Counted from the first letter of the stretch, positions 24,202-32,235 are shown. The stretch: 64,000 bases of DNA from Tumebacillus algifaecis (GCF_002243515.1 NZ_CP022657.1:1665001-1729000); one strand, 5' to 3'. Notes: generated by a model from the letters alone, not told the origin. Translations and numbers: made by a program.

Positions 24202-24871
24202 TAACAAAGATCGAGTGCCGCCAGGGCAGTATTTGACCGAAAAGTGGCCGGTACTGCATGCGGGCACGGTGCCGCGAATCGACTTGGATACGTGGGAATT
24301 TCGCATTTTTGGCCTTGTGGATCAGGAAAGGGTGCTGACGTGGGAAGAGTTTAATGCGCTTCCTGCTTACCGTTCGACGTCAGATATTCACTGTGTGACA
24401 ACCTGGTCGCGGCTGGATAACACGTGGGATGGAGTGGCGTTTCGCGATGTGATGAATCTTGTCCAGGTCCATCCGGACGCGAAGTTTGTGGTGATCCATG
24501 CCGAAGAGGGCTGGAAGACCAATCTACCACTTGCCGACCTGTTGCTCGATGATGTGCTGTTTGCCCATTCGCATGATGGAGAAGTGTTGACGCCCAACCA
24601 CGGCTGGCCGTTGCGTTTGGTCGTGCCGCACTTGTATTTCTGGAAGAGCGCGAAATGGGTGCGCGGGATTGAGTTTGTGGCCGATGACGTACCGGGCTTC
24701 TGGGAGGAGCGCGGGTACCATCTGTATGCCGACCCGTGGCTGGAACAGCGTTACCGAGATGATCCGGAGTGGGAGTACGGCGAAAAGAACACCGATCAGT
24801 ATTATGAGCAGGTGGCGCGGCGGATTCGCCTGCATGAGCAGAAAAAAGCGCAGCAAGGGCAGCAGGAGTAG
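24188..24871 (+). CDS. sulfite oxidase-like molybdopterin-binding protein
   Basis: A 227-aa single-domain oxidoreductase of the sulfite oxidase/YedY fold. IHCVTTWSRLDNTWDGVAF carries the conserved Cys that binds molybdenum; NHGWPLRLVVPHLYFWKSAKWVRGIEF is the family C-terminal block. There is no Tat signal peptide, so it should be cytoplasmic, unlike YedY. The GTG at 24188 follows AGGAG and lies inside the end of the ABC gene (14-bp overlap). The substrate is unknown. Confidence 0.85.
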   Translation: MNSNDNKDRVPPGQYLTEKWPVLHAGTVPRIDLDTWEFRIFGLVDQERVLTWEEFNALPAYRSTSDIHCVTTWSRLDNTWDGVAFRDVMNLVQVHPDAKFVVIHAEEGWKTNLPLADLLLDDVLFAHSHDGEVLTPNHGWPLRLVVPHLYFWKSAKWVRGIEFVADDVPGFWEERGYHLYADPWLEQRYRDDPEWEYGEKNTDQYYEQVARRIRLHEQKKAQQGQQE

Positions 24872-24905
24872 CTTGAACTGACTGTCTGTCTGGCGAGAGT
24901 TAGCG

Positions 24906-24939
24906 AAAGATCTTGTCCCGATCGGGGCAGGGTCTTTTT
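24906..24939 (+). terminator. terminator after the oxidoreductase gene
   Basis: Hairpin around GATCTTGTCCC-gatc-GGGGCAGGGTC with mismatches, then T5. Confidence 0.6.
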
Positions 24940-25046
24940 GTGTTGGCAGGATCAGTTCTGAATGGCGAGTCCTGCTATTTTGTGATGAAAGTCGAAGCGA
25001 GTGGGCATACGAAAGTGGAAGTGATTTTGAGGAGGGGCTGAGACGG

Positions 25047-25202
25047 ATGAAAAGCAAGCAAAAGGTGGGGCTCGGCTTGCTCGTGTCGGGGATTGCTACG
25101 ATCACCCTGCTGATCTTGTTAAATTTGTTTGGGTCGCATGTCTCCGATACGGTGGGATTTGGTGTGTTGATCGGATTTTCGTACGCAGCTTTATATAAGT
25201 AG
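25047..25202 (+). CDS. 51-aa two-helix membrane protein
   Basis: ATG after GGAGGGG encodes MKSKQKVGLG, LLVSGIATITLLILLNLFG (first membrane helix), HVSDTVGFGVLIGFSYAALYK (second). It is too short for usual gene calling. No family recognised. Confidence 0.55.
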   Translation: MKSKQKVGLGLLVSGIATITLLILLNLFGSHVSDTVGFGVLIGFSYAALYK

Positions 25203-25283
25203 CTTCTAATTCTAATAGCTTCTGATCGAGTGTAGCAACGAATGGTTGTGCGGCTGGGATGAGCCGATTAGCTTTGGGTAACA

Positions 25284-25317
25284 AAACAGCCTGCACGATG
25301 TTCGCGGGCAGGCCGTT
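25284..25317. terminator. convergent hairpin
   Basis: AACAGCCTGC paired with GCAGGCCGTT (one mismatch), A-rich on the left and T-rich on the right; shared by the 51-aa gene and the minus-strand small gene. Confidence 0.6.
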
Positions 25318-25338
25318 TCTCATTATTATCATACTGCC

Positions 25339-25431
25339 TTACAGCAGGCTAAAGGTGATCGAGTAGAGAAGCGAGACGGCCATCGCGATGGCGAGAACGA
25401 GAGATACGGTGCGGACGAATTTTTGGTTCAT
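25339..25431 (-). CDS. 30-aa membrane miniprotein, Prli42-like
   Basis: ATG 25431 after AAAGGAG encodes MNQKFVRTVSLVLAIAMAVS and LLYSITFSLL. Length, a basic start and a single C-terminal hydrophobic helix match Prli42, the membrane anchor of the stressosome in Firmicutes. Identity at this length is uncertain, but the ribosome site is strong and the frame is closed. Confidence 0.5.
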   Translation of the reverse strand: MNQKFVRTVSLVLAIAMAVSLLYSITFSLL

Positions 25432-25801
25432 ATGGGATTACTCCTTTCACAGACTGTCCCTGCTAGTATAACATGAGAGGGAAAGTGCGTAAAAGGACGG
25501 TGGAAAAACTTGACGATCGTGCCAAACCGTGTGTTTGGTAGCGGTACGATCGACCAGTGTGACATTCCGAACAGCTGTGGGACGAGCGATGGTGGTCTTT
25601 CTGCTGTTGTATGCCAGAGGATAGGGTGCTACTGGCCGCAAGCGCAACAGCAAGCGGTGGAGCTGCTCTGTGTCAGTTGGGGGCAGTAGGTGTTGGTGGC
25701 GTTGCTTGTGATGTAGGGGCTTGCCGTTCGAACGCTCATTTAGAGAGAAGGTAAAACGCGGCCTGCCGATCGTCGGCAGGCCGCTTTGTATATGGTATGG
25801 A
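25432..25801. other. gap between miniprotein and YolD gene
   Basis: 370 bp. It holds the YolD terminator (25754-25786) and a 36-codon Cys-rich minus-strand frame (25629-25739) without a ribosome site; nothing else was seen. No DNA polymerase IV gene or remnant is visible here. Confidence 0.4.
25754..25786 (-). terminator. terminator of the YolD gene
   Basis: Perfect 12-bp stem GCGGCCTGCCGA / TCGGCAGGCCGC, followed on the minus strand by GTTTTA. Confidence 0.75.
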
Positions 25802-26116
25802 TTAGAAAACGCGTACGATGTTTTGGATCGGGAGCAGAAACTTGCCCCATTCATTGCTGATCTGCAAGCTTCGCGTATCCGGCTTGTAGGCGACAACCCG
25901 ACCTTCTACGGTGTGCTCGCCATCCGATTCACCGACGACAAATCGCAGTGCTTTGCGGTGCACCATCGCTTCCTGAACCCGGTATTCGATCTCTTCCTGC
26001 ATGTCTTCGGTCATGACCGGCAATTGGCACGGCACCGTCTCTCGTTCCAAGAGGCGGGCACGGTGTTCAGGCAGTATCATGCGGTGACCTTCCCAAAGCT
26101 TGTTTCCACGGTTCAT
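25802..26116 (-). CDS. YolD-like family protein
   Basis: A 104-aa protein. RGNKLWEGHRMILPEHR (res 3-19) is the YolD signature; the rest is a small beta barrel (ALRFVVGESDGEHTVEGRVV, KFLLPIQNIVRVF). In Bacillus, YolD-type genes form SOS operons with the Y-family polymerase UvrX/YqjW, and the protein is thought to modulate it. Here no polymerase gene is adjacent. A LexA box sits in the promoter (26173-26186), confirming DNA-damage control. Confidence 0.85.
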   Translation of the reverse strand: MNRGNKLWEGHRMILPEHRARLLERETVPCQLPVMTEDMQEEIEYRVQEAMVHRKALRFVVGESDGEHTVEGRVVAYKPDTRSLQISNEWGKFLLPIQNIVRVF

Positions 26117-26172
26117 ACGATTCGATCGCTCCCTATACTTAAAGTGTGACAGTAGACGTGTGATTATTTTTA

Positions 26173-26193
26173 CGAACGTTTGTTCTCATTATA
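26173..26193 (-). promoter_or_regulatory. LexA (DinR) box overlapping the -10 region of yolD
   Basis: CGAACGTTTGTTCT (26173-26186) matches the Gram-positive SOS consensus CGAAC-N4-GTTCG at all but the last base; a TATAAT -10 on the minus strand lies directly beside it (26188-26193). Confidence 0.8.
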
Positions 26194-26318
26194 CGCGATT
26201 CCTGTAGCGAATACAAATCCTTTCGCACGTCAACGAGAAGAGTATATTGTCGAACGGTGTCATTCATGAGACTATAGGGACATAAGTCCTGAATTTTTCA
26301 TGAGTGGGGTGAGTAGTC

Positions 26319-26990
26319 ATGAATTTTACAGATGCCTTCTATGACCGGAAGATTACGTGCCCGCTATGTTCGCAGGGTTATACTACGAAAAAAGTCCTGT
26401 CCAAAGCGATTAAAGCGCTACATGTGGAAGGTGACTTTTACGCAACTTATAGCATCGTGAATCCTAATTACTATGCGATCAATGTATGTCCTGACTGTGG
26501 ATACGCTTTCTTGGACAAAACGAAGCCGAAGATCACGTCCTATAAACGCGAGCTCTACCGTCAGCAAGTCGGATCGCGTTGGGTGTCTCGCGAGTACGGC
26601 GGTATGCGTTCGATCGAACAGGCGTTGGTCTCCTTCAAGCTGGCCTTGTTTTGCGCACAATTTATGGGCGAGCCGGAGCGCACCATCGGCGGGCTTTGTC
26701 TACAAGTGGCTTGGCTGTACCGGGAGATGGACGATCTGGCGCAGGAGCAGCGTTTTTTGCGTGAGGCACTTCATTTTTACACGCATGCTTATGAATACGA
26801 CCGGATGATCGATACGGATGGGCGCATCATCTATCTGCTTGGCGAGTTGCACCGCAGACTCAGCGAGCAGAAGGAAGCGGTGAAATATTTTCAACAGGTA
26901 ATCAGCGACAAGCAAGCGCTGCCGAAGTATGTGAAGCTCGCTCGCACCCAATGGGCGCTGATGCGAGAAAAGCAACAGGTGACCAGTTGA
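26319..26990 (+). CDS. DUF2225 protein (zinc-ribbon plus TPR-like helices)
   Basis: A 223-aa cytosolic protein of the DUF2225 family, common in spore-formers. Two CxxC pairs (CPLCSQGY at 15-22 and CPDCGYAFLDK at 58-68) make a zinc ribbon; the C-terminal half consists of TPR-like helices (LCLQVAWLYREM, EALHFYTHAYEY, LGELHRRLSEQKEAVKYFQQV). The function is unknown. Monocistronic; terminator directly after. Confidence 0.85.
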   Translation: MNFTDAFYDRKITCPLCSQGYTTKKVLSKAIKALHVEGDFYATYSIVNPNYYAINVCPDCGYAFLDKTKPKITSYKRELYRQQVGSRWVSREYGGMRSIEQALVSFKLALFCAQFMGEPERTIGGLCLQVAWLYREMDDLAQEQRFLREALHFYTHAYEYDRMIDTDGRIIYLLGELHRRLSEQKEAVKYFQQVISDKQALPKYVKLARTQWALMREKQQVTS

Positions 26991-27000
26991 AGACGAGAAA

Positions 27001-27028
27001 GGAGACACCGCAGGGGTGTCTCCTTTTA
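27001..27028. terminator. convergent terminator
   Basis: GGAGACACC-gcag-GGTGTCTCC, 9-bp perfect stem with T4; shared by DUF2225 and the minus-strand aminotransferase. Confidence 0.8.
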
Positions 27029-27033
27029 TGCAT

Positions 27034-28392
27034 CTATCGCGTTGTGTACATCTCGGCCGTGACTTCCATCACCGCCTGTTCGATGACGTCAAGCGCTTCG
27101 TCCAGTTGCTCAGGTGTGATCACGAGCGGGAGCAGGAATCGAATGACATTGCCGTACAAGCCAGCTTTAAAGATGATGACACCGCGTTGCAGGCATTTTT
27201 GAATGATGGCGGCCGTTTCATCGGTCGCAGGTTCACGTGTCTCGTGATCGCGTACCAGCTCAAAAGCGGTCATCGCGCCAACGCCGCGAATTTCGCCGAC
27301 CAAAGGTGAATTGGTAGCGAGTTTTTGCAGGCGTTGCTGCAACTGATGGCCGATCTGCACGGCGCGGTCGCCCAAGTTTTCTTGGTCGTAAATGTCGAGT
27401 ACGGCGAGGGCTGCCGAGCAAGCGACCGGGTTGCCGACATACGTGCCACCAACAGCACCGTCGCCCGCTGCGTCCATCAACTCCGCGCGTCCGATCACGC
27501 CGGAGAGCGGAAGACCTGCGGCGATCGATTTGCCGACGGTGATCAGGTCAGGTTCGATGCCAAAGTGGTCGGAGGCGAAAAATTCGCCAGTGCGGCCAAA
27601 GCCAGTTTGCACTTCATCGGCGATCAGCAGGATGCCATGTTCGCGGCAGAAGTCTTGAACCAATTGCAAAAAGCCTGGCGGTGGCACGATAAAGCCAGCC
27701 TCACCTTGGATCGGTTCGAGGATGACCGCTGCTGTTTCTGATGGTGCTACTTGAGTGGTGAAGGCGCGTTTGAATTGTTCAAACGCAGCGCTGCAGACCG
27801 CTTCGTCATTCGGGAAGCCTGGCCAGCGGTAGGAATAAGGGAAGGGCACGCGGAATACGTCAGGTGCGAACGGGCCCATGCCTTCTTTGTAAGGTTTGAC
27901 TTTGCTGGTCAAGGACAGCGCCATCAATGTGCGGCCATGAAAAGCACCTTCAAAACAGATAATCCCGCGGCGACCTGTTGCTTTGCGTGCAATTTTAACC
28001 GCGCTTTCAACCGCTTCTGCTCCTGAATTGAGGAAGCAAGCTTTTTTCGGGTCGGAACCGGGGGCGCGGTTGCATAATTTTTCGGCAAGAAGGATATAGG
28101 ATTCGTAAGGCACCACCGTCAAGTCGGTGTGTGTGAAATTCAACGCGGCTTCGCGGATCGCATCCACGACGAGCGGATGGCTGTGGCCCACATTTAAGAC
28201 ACCAACACCGCCGGCCAGATCGATAAATGTGTTGCCATCGATATCTGTGATCAGCGCCCCAGTGGCTTCTTTGATGATGGTGGGTATCAACGTGCGGTCT
28301 ACTTTGGCTTTGGCGACAGAAGTTTCCATCCGTTGTAAAAGATCTTGCGAGCGAGGGCCCGGAAGTTCAGTGACCAGTTGAATATGCTTCAC
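27034..28392 (-). CDS. gabT: class III aminotransferase, probable 4-aminobutyrate aminotransferase
   Basis: A 452-aa PLP enzyme. It shows NSGAEAVESAVKIARKATGR (phosphate-binding helix), GAFHGRTLMALSLT, ADEVQTGFGRTGEFFA (Asp contacting PLP) and the Schiff-base lysine in DLITVGKSIAAGLPLSG; VGGTYVGNPVACSAAL follows. The overall pattern is that of GabT/PuuE, converting GABA plus 2-oxoglutarate to succinate semialdehyde plus glutamate. No succinate-semialdehyde dehydrogenase gene is adjacent. The ATG at 28392 follows AAAGGAGG. Confidence 0.85.
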   Translation of the reverse strand: MKHIQLVTELPGPRSQDLLQRMETSVAKAKVDRTLIPTIIKEATGALITDIDGNTFIDLAGGVGVLNVGHSHPLVVDAIREAALNFTHTDLTVVPYESYILLAEKLCNRAPGSDPKKACFLNSGAEAVESAVKIARKATGRRGIICFEGAFHGRTLMALSLTSKVKPYKEGMGPFAPDVFRVPFPYSYRWPGFPNDEAVCSAAFEQFKRAFTTQVAPSETAAVILEPIQGEAGFIVPPPGFLQLVQDFCREHGILLIADEVQTGFGRTGEFFASDHFGIEPDLITVGKSIAAGLPLSGVIGRAELMDAAGDGAVGGTYVGNPVACSAALAVLDIYDQENLGDRAVQIGHQLQQRLQKLATNSPLVGEIRGVGAMTAFELVRDHETREPATDETAAIIQKCLQRGVIIFKAGLYGNVIRFLLPLVITPEQLDEALDVIEQAVMEVTAEMYTTR

Positions 28393-28575
28393 GACATGTC
28401 CTCCTTTGATACCTCTGATTGGTTAATGAACTGATTGAATTAAATGTAGGTAAAGTTAGATTGTTCAAAGTCTACACACTATTCTTATATCTGAAATCTA
28501 AATATGTCAAGTGAATCTAATCAATTGACCAACTGAAGGGATTTACTTACAGATAACCGTGTACTTTACTCAGAA

Positions 28576-28642
28576 TAGAAGTAGAAGTAGAAGTAGAAGT
28601 AGAAGTAGAAGTAGAAGTAGAAGTAGAAGTAGAAGTAGAAGT
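28576..28642. repeat. hexanucleotide tandem repeat, about 11 copies of TAGAAG
   Basis: An uninterrupted run of TAGAAG, 67 bases, lies 30 bp before the ATG of the DUF72 gene and just upstream of its ribosome site TTTTGGAGG. In-phase copy changes would alter promoter-to-gene or leader length. Confidence 0.97.
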
Positions 28643-28671
28643 CAGGGAACTGTTTTGGAGGTGGAACCCAA

Positions 28672-29544
28672 ATGAGGCAAGTTTTATGCGGGACGTGTGC
28701 CTGGGGCGACCATGAAGATTTCTATCCGAAGAAAGTGAAACCGAATGAACGGTTGGAATACTATGCGAAATATTTTCCACTCGTCGAAGTGGATTCCAGT
28801 TTTTATGCCATCCCCAACCCGAAGTATGTGGAACGCTGGGCTGCGACGACCGGGTCGGCTTTTACCTTCAACATGAAGGCGTATAAAGGCATGACGGGCC
28901 ATGAGCGAACGCTCGACCCCAAGCAACGGCAGGAGCTGTTTCCGCTGTACCGCCATGCGATTCAACCGATGGTCGAGGCGGGGAAGCTCGGAGCACTCCT
29001 GTTTCAATTGCCGCCGTGGTATGTGCTGAATCGGGAAAATGTTGATTATCTGCGCAGGTGCCGAGACTTTTTTCACGACTTGACCGTGGCTGTTGAATTT
29101 CGGCATCGCTCTTGGTTCGACGGGGAGATGCGGGAAAAGACGCTACAGTTTTTGCGCAGGGAGGAGATTGTCAATACGATCGTCGATGAGCCGCAGGTAG
29201 GCGACGCCAGCATCCCCGCGGTGGTGGAAGTTACGGAGTCATCGCTTGCTCTTGTGCGCTTTCACGGACGCAACGAGGAAACGTGGTATATTAAGGATGC
29301 GAAACATGCAGGCGAGCGTTTTCGCTATCATTATCGCAAGGAAGAACTAGCGGAGTGGGTGCCGCAGGTTGCGGAGTTGAAAGGAAAGGCACAGCGCGTA
29401 CATCTGTTGATGAACAACAACTTTTCTAACTATGCGGTGCAAAACGCGTTTGATATGATGGAACTGCTCGGACAGGAAGTCGAGCGAGCGCCGCTGAGTA
29501 CCGACCAGCTCGATCTGTTCTCGTCGGCGGAGGATTTTAGTTAA
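28672..29544 (+). CDS. DUF72 family protein
   Basis: A 290-aa TIM-barrel-like protein. CGTCAWGDHEDFYP at the start, YAKYFPLVEVDSSFYAIPN, FNMKAYKGMTGH, AVEFRHRSWF and LVRFHGRNEETWY are DUF72 blocks. The family is widespread and uncharacterised; a metal-dependent hydrolase-like fold is known. The ATG at 28672 follows TTGGAGGTGG. The upstream simple repeat is unusual (see findings). The next small gene follows at 21 bp. Confidence 0.87.
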   Translation: MRQVLCGTCAWGDHEDFYPKKVKPNERLEYYAKYFPLVEVDSSFYAIPNPKYVERWAATTGSAFTFNMKAYKGMTGHERTLDPKQRQELFPLYRHAIQPMVEAGKLGALLFQLPPWYVLNRENVDYLRRCRDFFHDLTVAVEFRHRSWFDGEMREKTLQFLRREEIVNTIVDEPQVGDASIPAVVEVTESSLALVRFHGRNEETWYIKDAKHAGERFRYHYRKEELAEWVPQVAELKGKAQRVHLLMNNNFSNYAVQNAFDMMELLGQEVERAPLSTDQLDLFSSAEDFS

Positions 29545-29565
29545 GGAAAAGGTGGGATTGGGACG

Positions 29566-29826
29566 ATGAGACCGATCAGTGTACAAGTGCGCGGACTGTT
29601 GGGGCGCGAGGAGATTGAGCGTTACAATGACCTGTGGGAGGTCGGCAAGTTTTTAGAAAGCGAAGGGCGGTTCGATCTGGCGCGCAAGATTCAGCGTGAG
29701 ATCGATTTGCTGGCTGAGCCGGCGGTGGAGAAGTTGATGCGCTATGAAAATCGCACAGGACAGGCCCCGGTTGTGGCCGCACCTGTGATCATCGACAACC
29801 GCAAATCTGACAAAGAAAATAATTGA
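29566..29826 (+). CDS. small protein of unknown function
   Basis: An 86-aa, charged, helical protein (GLLGREEIERYNDLWEVGKF, LARKIQREIDLLAEPAVEKL). It probably shares a transcript with DUF72 (21-bp gap). No family recognised. The ribosome site is weak (GGTGGGATTGGGACG). Confidence 0.5.
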   Translation: MRPISVQVRGLLGREEIERYNDLWEVGKFLESEGRFDLARKIQREIDLLAEPAVEKLMRYENRTGQAPVVAAPVIIDNRKSDKENN

Positions 29827-29877
29827 AAATCCTTCTCAATTAGCTATTGACAAACTGGAAAATGGATTGGAGAAGTC

Positions 29878-29907
29878 TTGACATTCCTCTCTTCCCATGA
29901 CTATAAT
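29878..29907 (+). promoter_or_regulatory. consensus promoter of the Rrf2-isc operon
   Basis: -35 TTGACA (29878-29883) and -10 TATAAT (29902-29907) with an 18-bp spacer: near-perfect sigma-A promoter. Confidence 0.85.
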
Positions 29908-29932
29908 AATCTTGACCAAATCAATCAGGATT
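29908..29932. promoter_or_regulatory. Rrf2-type operator 1
   Basis: A 25-bp imperfect palindrome with arms AATCTTGAC and TCAGGATT, placed at the transcription start of the promoter above. It has the same form as operator 2 (AATCyTGAC...TCArGATT), close to the type-1 IscR site. Confidence 0.65.
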
Positions 29933-29960
29933 CACGATTCCTGATTTGTTTTTTGCACAT

Positions 29961-29985
29961 AATCCTGACTTAATCAGTCAAGATT
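29961..29985. promoter_or_regulatory. Rrf2-type operator 2
   Basis: A 25-bp palindrome, arms AATCCTGACT and AGTCAAGATT (9 of 10 inverse), centred 53 bp after operator 1. Between them AATCAGGA / TCCTGATT plus a T run form a terminator-like hairpin (29923-29956), a possible attenuator in the leader. Confidence 0.65.
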
Positions 29986-30036
29986 AGAGATGGTATACGT
30001 AAGCGAATAGCTGCTTGTCCCAAGGAGGTGCGTACA

Positions 30037-30489
30037 TTGAAGCTTTCATCGCGCGGTCATTACGGCTTGATGGCCATGACCTATCTTGCGCAAAAAGCGG
30101 ATGAAGGTCCTACTCCGATCAAGCAGATCGCTTCTGCGGAACAGATTCCGGAGCAATATTTGGAGCAGATCTTTGCGGAACTTCGGAAGGCGGGGCTTGT
30201 CTCCAGTGTACGCGGTGCTCGAGGAGGTTACCGACTGGCTCGATCTCCAGAGGAGATCAACGTCGGTCAGGTAGTCAAGGTGCTGGAAGGGGAAATCGCC
30301 CCTGTCGAGTGTCTGCATTCCTCTGAGGAGGACACGGAGCTATGTTGCTCCAAGACCGATAACTGCACGACCAAGGTCGTCTGGGAGAAGTTGCGAGATA
30401 CGATGGTTGCCGTGCTAGACGACATCACGCTCCACGATATCGTCACGGGCAGTGCCAAACTCTATACGCAGAAGCAATCTGCGGAGTAA
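30037..30489 (+). CDS. Rrf2-family transcription regulator, IscR/CymR-like
   Basis: A 150-aa winged-helix regulator. KLSSRGHYGLMAMTYLAQ at the start, EQIPEQYLEQIFAELRKAG (recognition helix) and SVRGARGGYRLAR (wing) are typical. Cysteines in ECLHSS and ELCCSKTDNC are placed like the Fe-S ligands of IscR, unlike CymR, which lacks them. The TTG at 30037, 8 bases after AAGGAGG, is preferred over the GTG at 30028 that overlaps the ribosome site. It precedes iscS and iscU, so it most likely senses Fe-S status and represses its own operon through the palindromes upstream. Confidence 0.82.
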   Translation: MKLSSRGHYGLMAMTYLAQKADEGPTPIKQIASAEQIPEQYLEQIFAELRKAGLVSSVRGARGGYRLARSPEEINVGQVVKVLEGEIAPVECLHSSEEDTELCCSKTDNCTTKVVWEKLRDTMVAVLDDITLHDIVTGSAKLYTQKQSAE

Positions 30490-30537
30490 TTGAGAAAGCA
30501 ACCTTAGTAACACATAGTTGTGAAGGAGATGACAGTT

Positions 30538-31722
30538 TTGCGTAAAGTCTATCTGGACCATGCGGCAACCACTCCGGTTCGCCAAGAAGTTCTCGATGCG
30601 ATGATGCACGTATTTAAAGAGGTGTACGGCAATCCGTCGTCCATCCACCAATTTGGCCGTCCGGCTCGCAAGCTGATGGAAGAAGCGCGCGAGAAGGTGG
30701 CAAAGGCGATCAATGCCGACCCGAAAGAGATCGTCTTCACCGGTTCCGGCACAGAGGCTGACAACATTGCGATCGTTGGCGGCGCGCGTGCGAACAAGAA
30801 AAAAGGCAACCATCTGATCACGACTGTCGTTGAGCACCATGCTGTGCTCGATGCGTTCAAGGCGCTGGAAAAGGAAGGCTTTGAGGTGACCTATCTGCCG
30901 GTTGACGCAGAAGGCCGCATTTCGGTAGAAGACTTCAAAAACGCGCTGCGCGACGACACTGTGCTCGTTTCGATCATGCACGGCAACAACGAAGTCGGCA
31001 CGATCATGCCGATCGAAGAAATCGGTGCGACCTGCCGTGAGCGCAAGATCCTGTTCCACACCGACGCTGTACAAACGGTCGGTAAGATCCCGGTTGACGT
31101 CAAAGCGATCAACTGCGATTTCTTGGCATTGTCCGGTCATAAGATCTACGGCCCGAAAGGTATCGGCGTCCTGTATATGCGTCGTGGCGTCCGTACCCAG
31201 CCGCTGTACTTTGGTGGCGGTCAAGAGCGCAAACTGCGCCCAGGCACAGAAAACGTGGCGAACATCGTAGGTCTGAGCGTCGCGATCGAACTGGCTGTGG
31301 CCGAGATGGCAGAAGAGTCTGCTCGTCTGTCTGTGCTGCGCGACAAGCTGATCGACGGCATTCTGAACAACATCGAAGAGACCCGCCTGAACGGTCCGCG
31401 TGAAGGTCGTCTGCCGCACAATGTAAACGTTTCGATCGAGTACATCGAAGGAGAAGCGCTGTTGCTCTCTTGCGACATGAAGGGCTTTGCAGCATCTTCC
31501 GGTTCTGCTTGCACCTCCGGCTCCCTCGATCCGTCCCACGTGCTGATGGCGATGGGCTTGACTCACACCACCGCACACGGTTCGCTGCGCCTGTCGCTGG
31601 GCAAATCGACCAGTGAGGAAGATATCGATTACGTCATTGAGCAATTGAAACCGATTGCTGACAGACTGCGCGCGATGTCGCCGGTTTGGGAGAAATTCCA
31701 AAAAGGCTTGCCGATCACGTAA
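30538..31722 (+). CDS. iscS: cysteine desulfurase
   Basis: A 394-aa PLP enzyme that removes sulfur from cysteine for Fe-S clusters and thiolated tRNA. YLDHAATTPVRQEVL at the start, TGSGTEADN, EHHAVLD, PLP lysine K202 in LSGHKIYGPKG, and the active-site cysteine C325 in SSGSACTSGSLDPSHVL, a long-loop group I feature. The TTG at 30538 is chosen because GAAGGAG then lies at 9 bases; the GTG at 30520 is within the ribosome site. It is the second gene of the Rrf2-iscS-iscU operon. Confidence 0.93.
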   Translation: MRKVYLDHAATTPVRQEVLDAMMHVFKEVYGNPSSIHQFGRPARKLMEEAREKVAKAINADPKEIVFTGSGTEADNIAIVGGARANKKKGNHLITTVVEHHAVLDAFKALEKEGFEVTYLPVDAEGRISVEDFKNALRDDTVLVSIMHGNNEVGTIMPIEEIGATCRERKILFHTDAVQTVGKIPVDVKAINCDFLALSGHKIYGPKGIGVLYMRRGVRTQPLYFGGGQERKLRPGTENVANIVGLSVAIELAVAEMAEESARLSVLRDKLIDGILNNIEETRLNGPREGRLPHNVNVSIEYIEGEALLLSCDMKGFAASSGSACTSGSLDPSHVLMAMGLTHTTAHGSLRLSLGKSTSEEDIDYVIEQLKPIADRLRAMSPVWEKFQKGLPIT

Positions 31723-31769
31723 GCATAAGTCACGAATCACAAAACAAACACTCTGAGGAGGTTTTCAAT

Positions 31770-32192
31770 ATGTACAGCGATAAAGTCATTGACCATTTCA
31801 CCAACCCTCGTAACGTCGGTGAGATCGAAGATGCTTCTGGCGTTGGCGAAGTAGGTAACATGAAATGTGGGGACATCATGAAGATGTACCTGAAAATCGA
31901 TGATGCAACCAACATGATCGAAGATGTAACGTTCAAGACCTTTGGCTGTGGTGCAGCGATTGCAACTTCGTCGATGTCCACCGAAATGATCAAAGGCAAG
32001 ACGATCTCCGAAGCGCTCGAACTGACCAACCGTGCGATCGCAGACGCACTCGACGGCCTGCCGCCGGTGAAAATGCACTGCTCGGTTCTGGCAGAAGAAG
32101 CTTTGAAAGCGGCTCTGCTCGACTACCAAAAGAAATCTGGTAAAAACCTCGGCCTGAACGAAGACGATTTCGAAGACTGGGACGAAGCGTAA
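31770..32192 (+). CDS. iscU: Fe-S cluster scaffold protein
   Basis: A 140-aa IscU/NifU N-domain protein. Cluster ligands C33 with D35 (MKCGD), C60 (FKTFGCGAAIA) and C104 (LPPVKMHCSVLA) are in place, and LPPVK is the chaperone-binding motif. The short acidic tail (EDDFEDWDEA) is unusual. The ATG at 31770 follows TGAGGAGG. It follows iscS by 47 bp and ends the Fe-S part of the operon. Confidence 0.92.
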   Translation: MYSDKVIDHFTNPRNVGEIEDASGVGEVGNMKCGDIMKMYLKIDDATNMIEDVTFKTFGCGAAIATSSMSTEMIKGKTISEALELTNRAIADALDGLPPVKMHCSVLAEEALKAALLDYQKKSGKNLGLNEDDFEDWDEA

Positions 32193-32203
32193 GATCACAC
32201 AGG

Positions 32204-32235
32204 ACTCCCTCCAACATGTTTGGAGGGAGTTTTTT
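32204..32235 (+). terminator. terminator of the isc operon
   Basis: Stem ACTCCCTCCAA / TTGGAGGGAGT with 5-base loop and T6. Confidence 0.85.

Noticed and set aside
25447-25896. 149-codon minus-strand frame
   Set aside because: It runs through the YolD gene in another frame and through a perfect terminator hairpin; no ribosome site.
28547-28780. Minus-strand frame with Ser-Thr repeats
   Set aside because: A translation of the simple TAGAAG repeat; antisense to the DUF72 start.
29923-29956. Stand-alone terminator of the 86-aa gene
   Set aside because: It lies downstream of a consensus promoter and is built from overlapping operator half-sites; better read as part of the isc leader.
30415-31740. 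441-codon minus-strand frame
   Set aside because: Antisense of iscS; typical long shadow frame in GC-rich coding DNA. The same holds for long frames opposite 20155-21345, 34736-36256 and 31770-32618.
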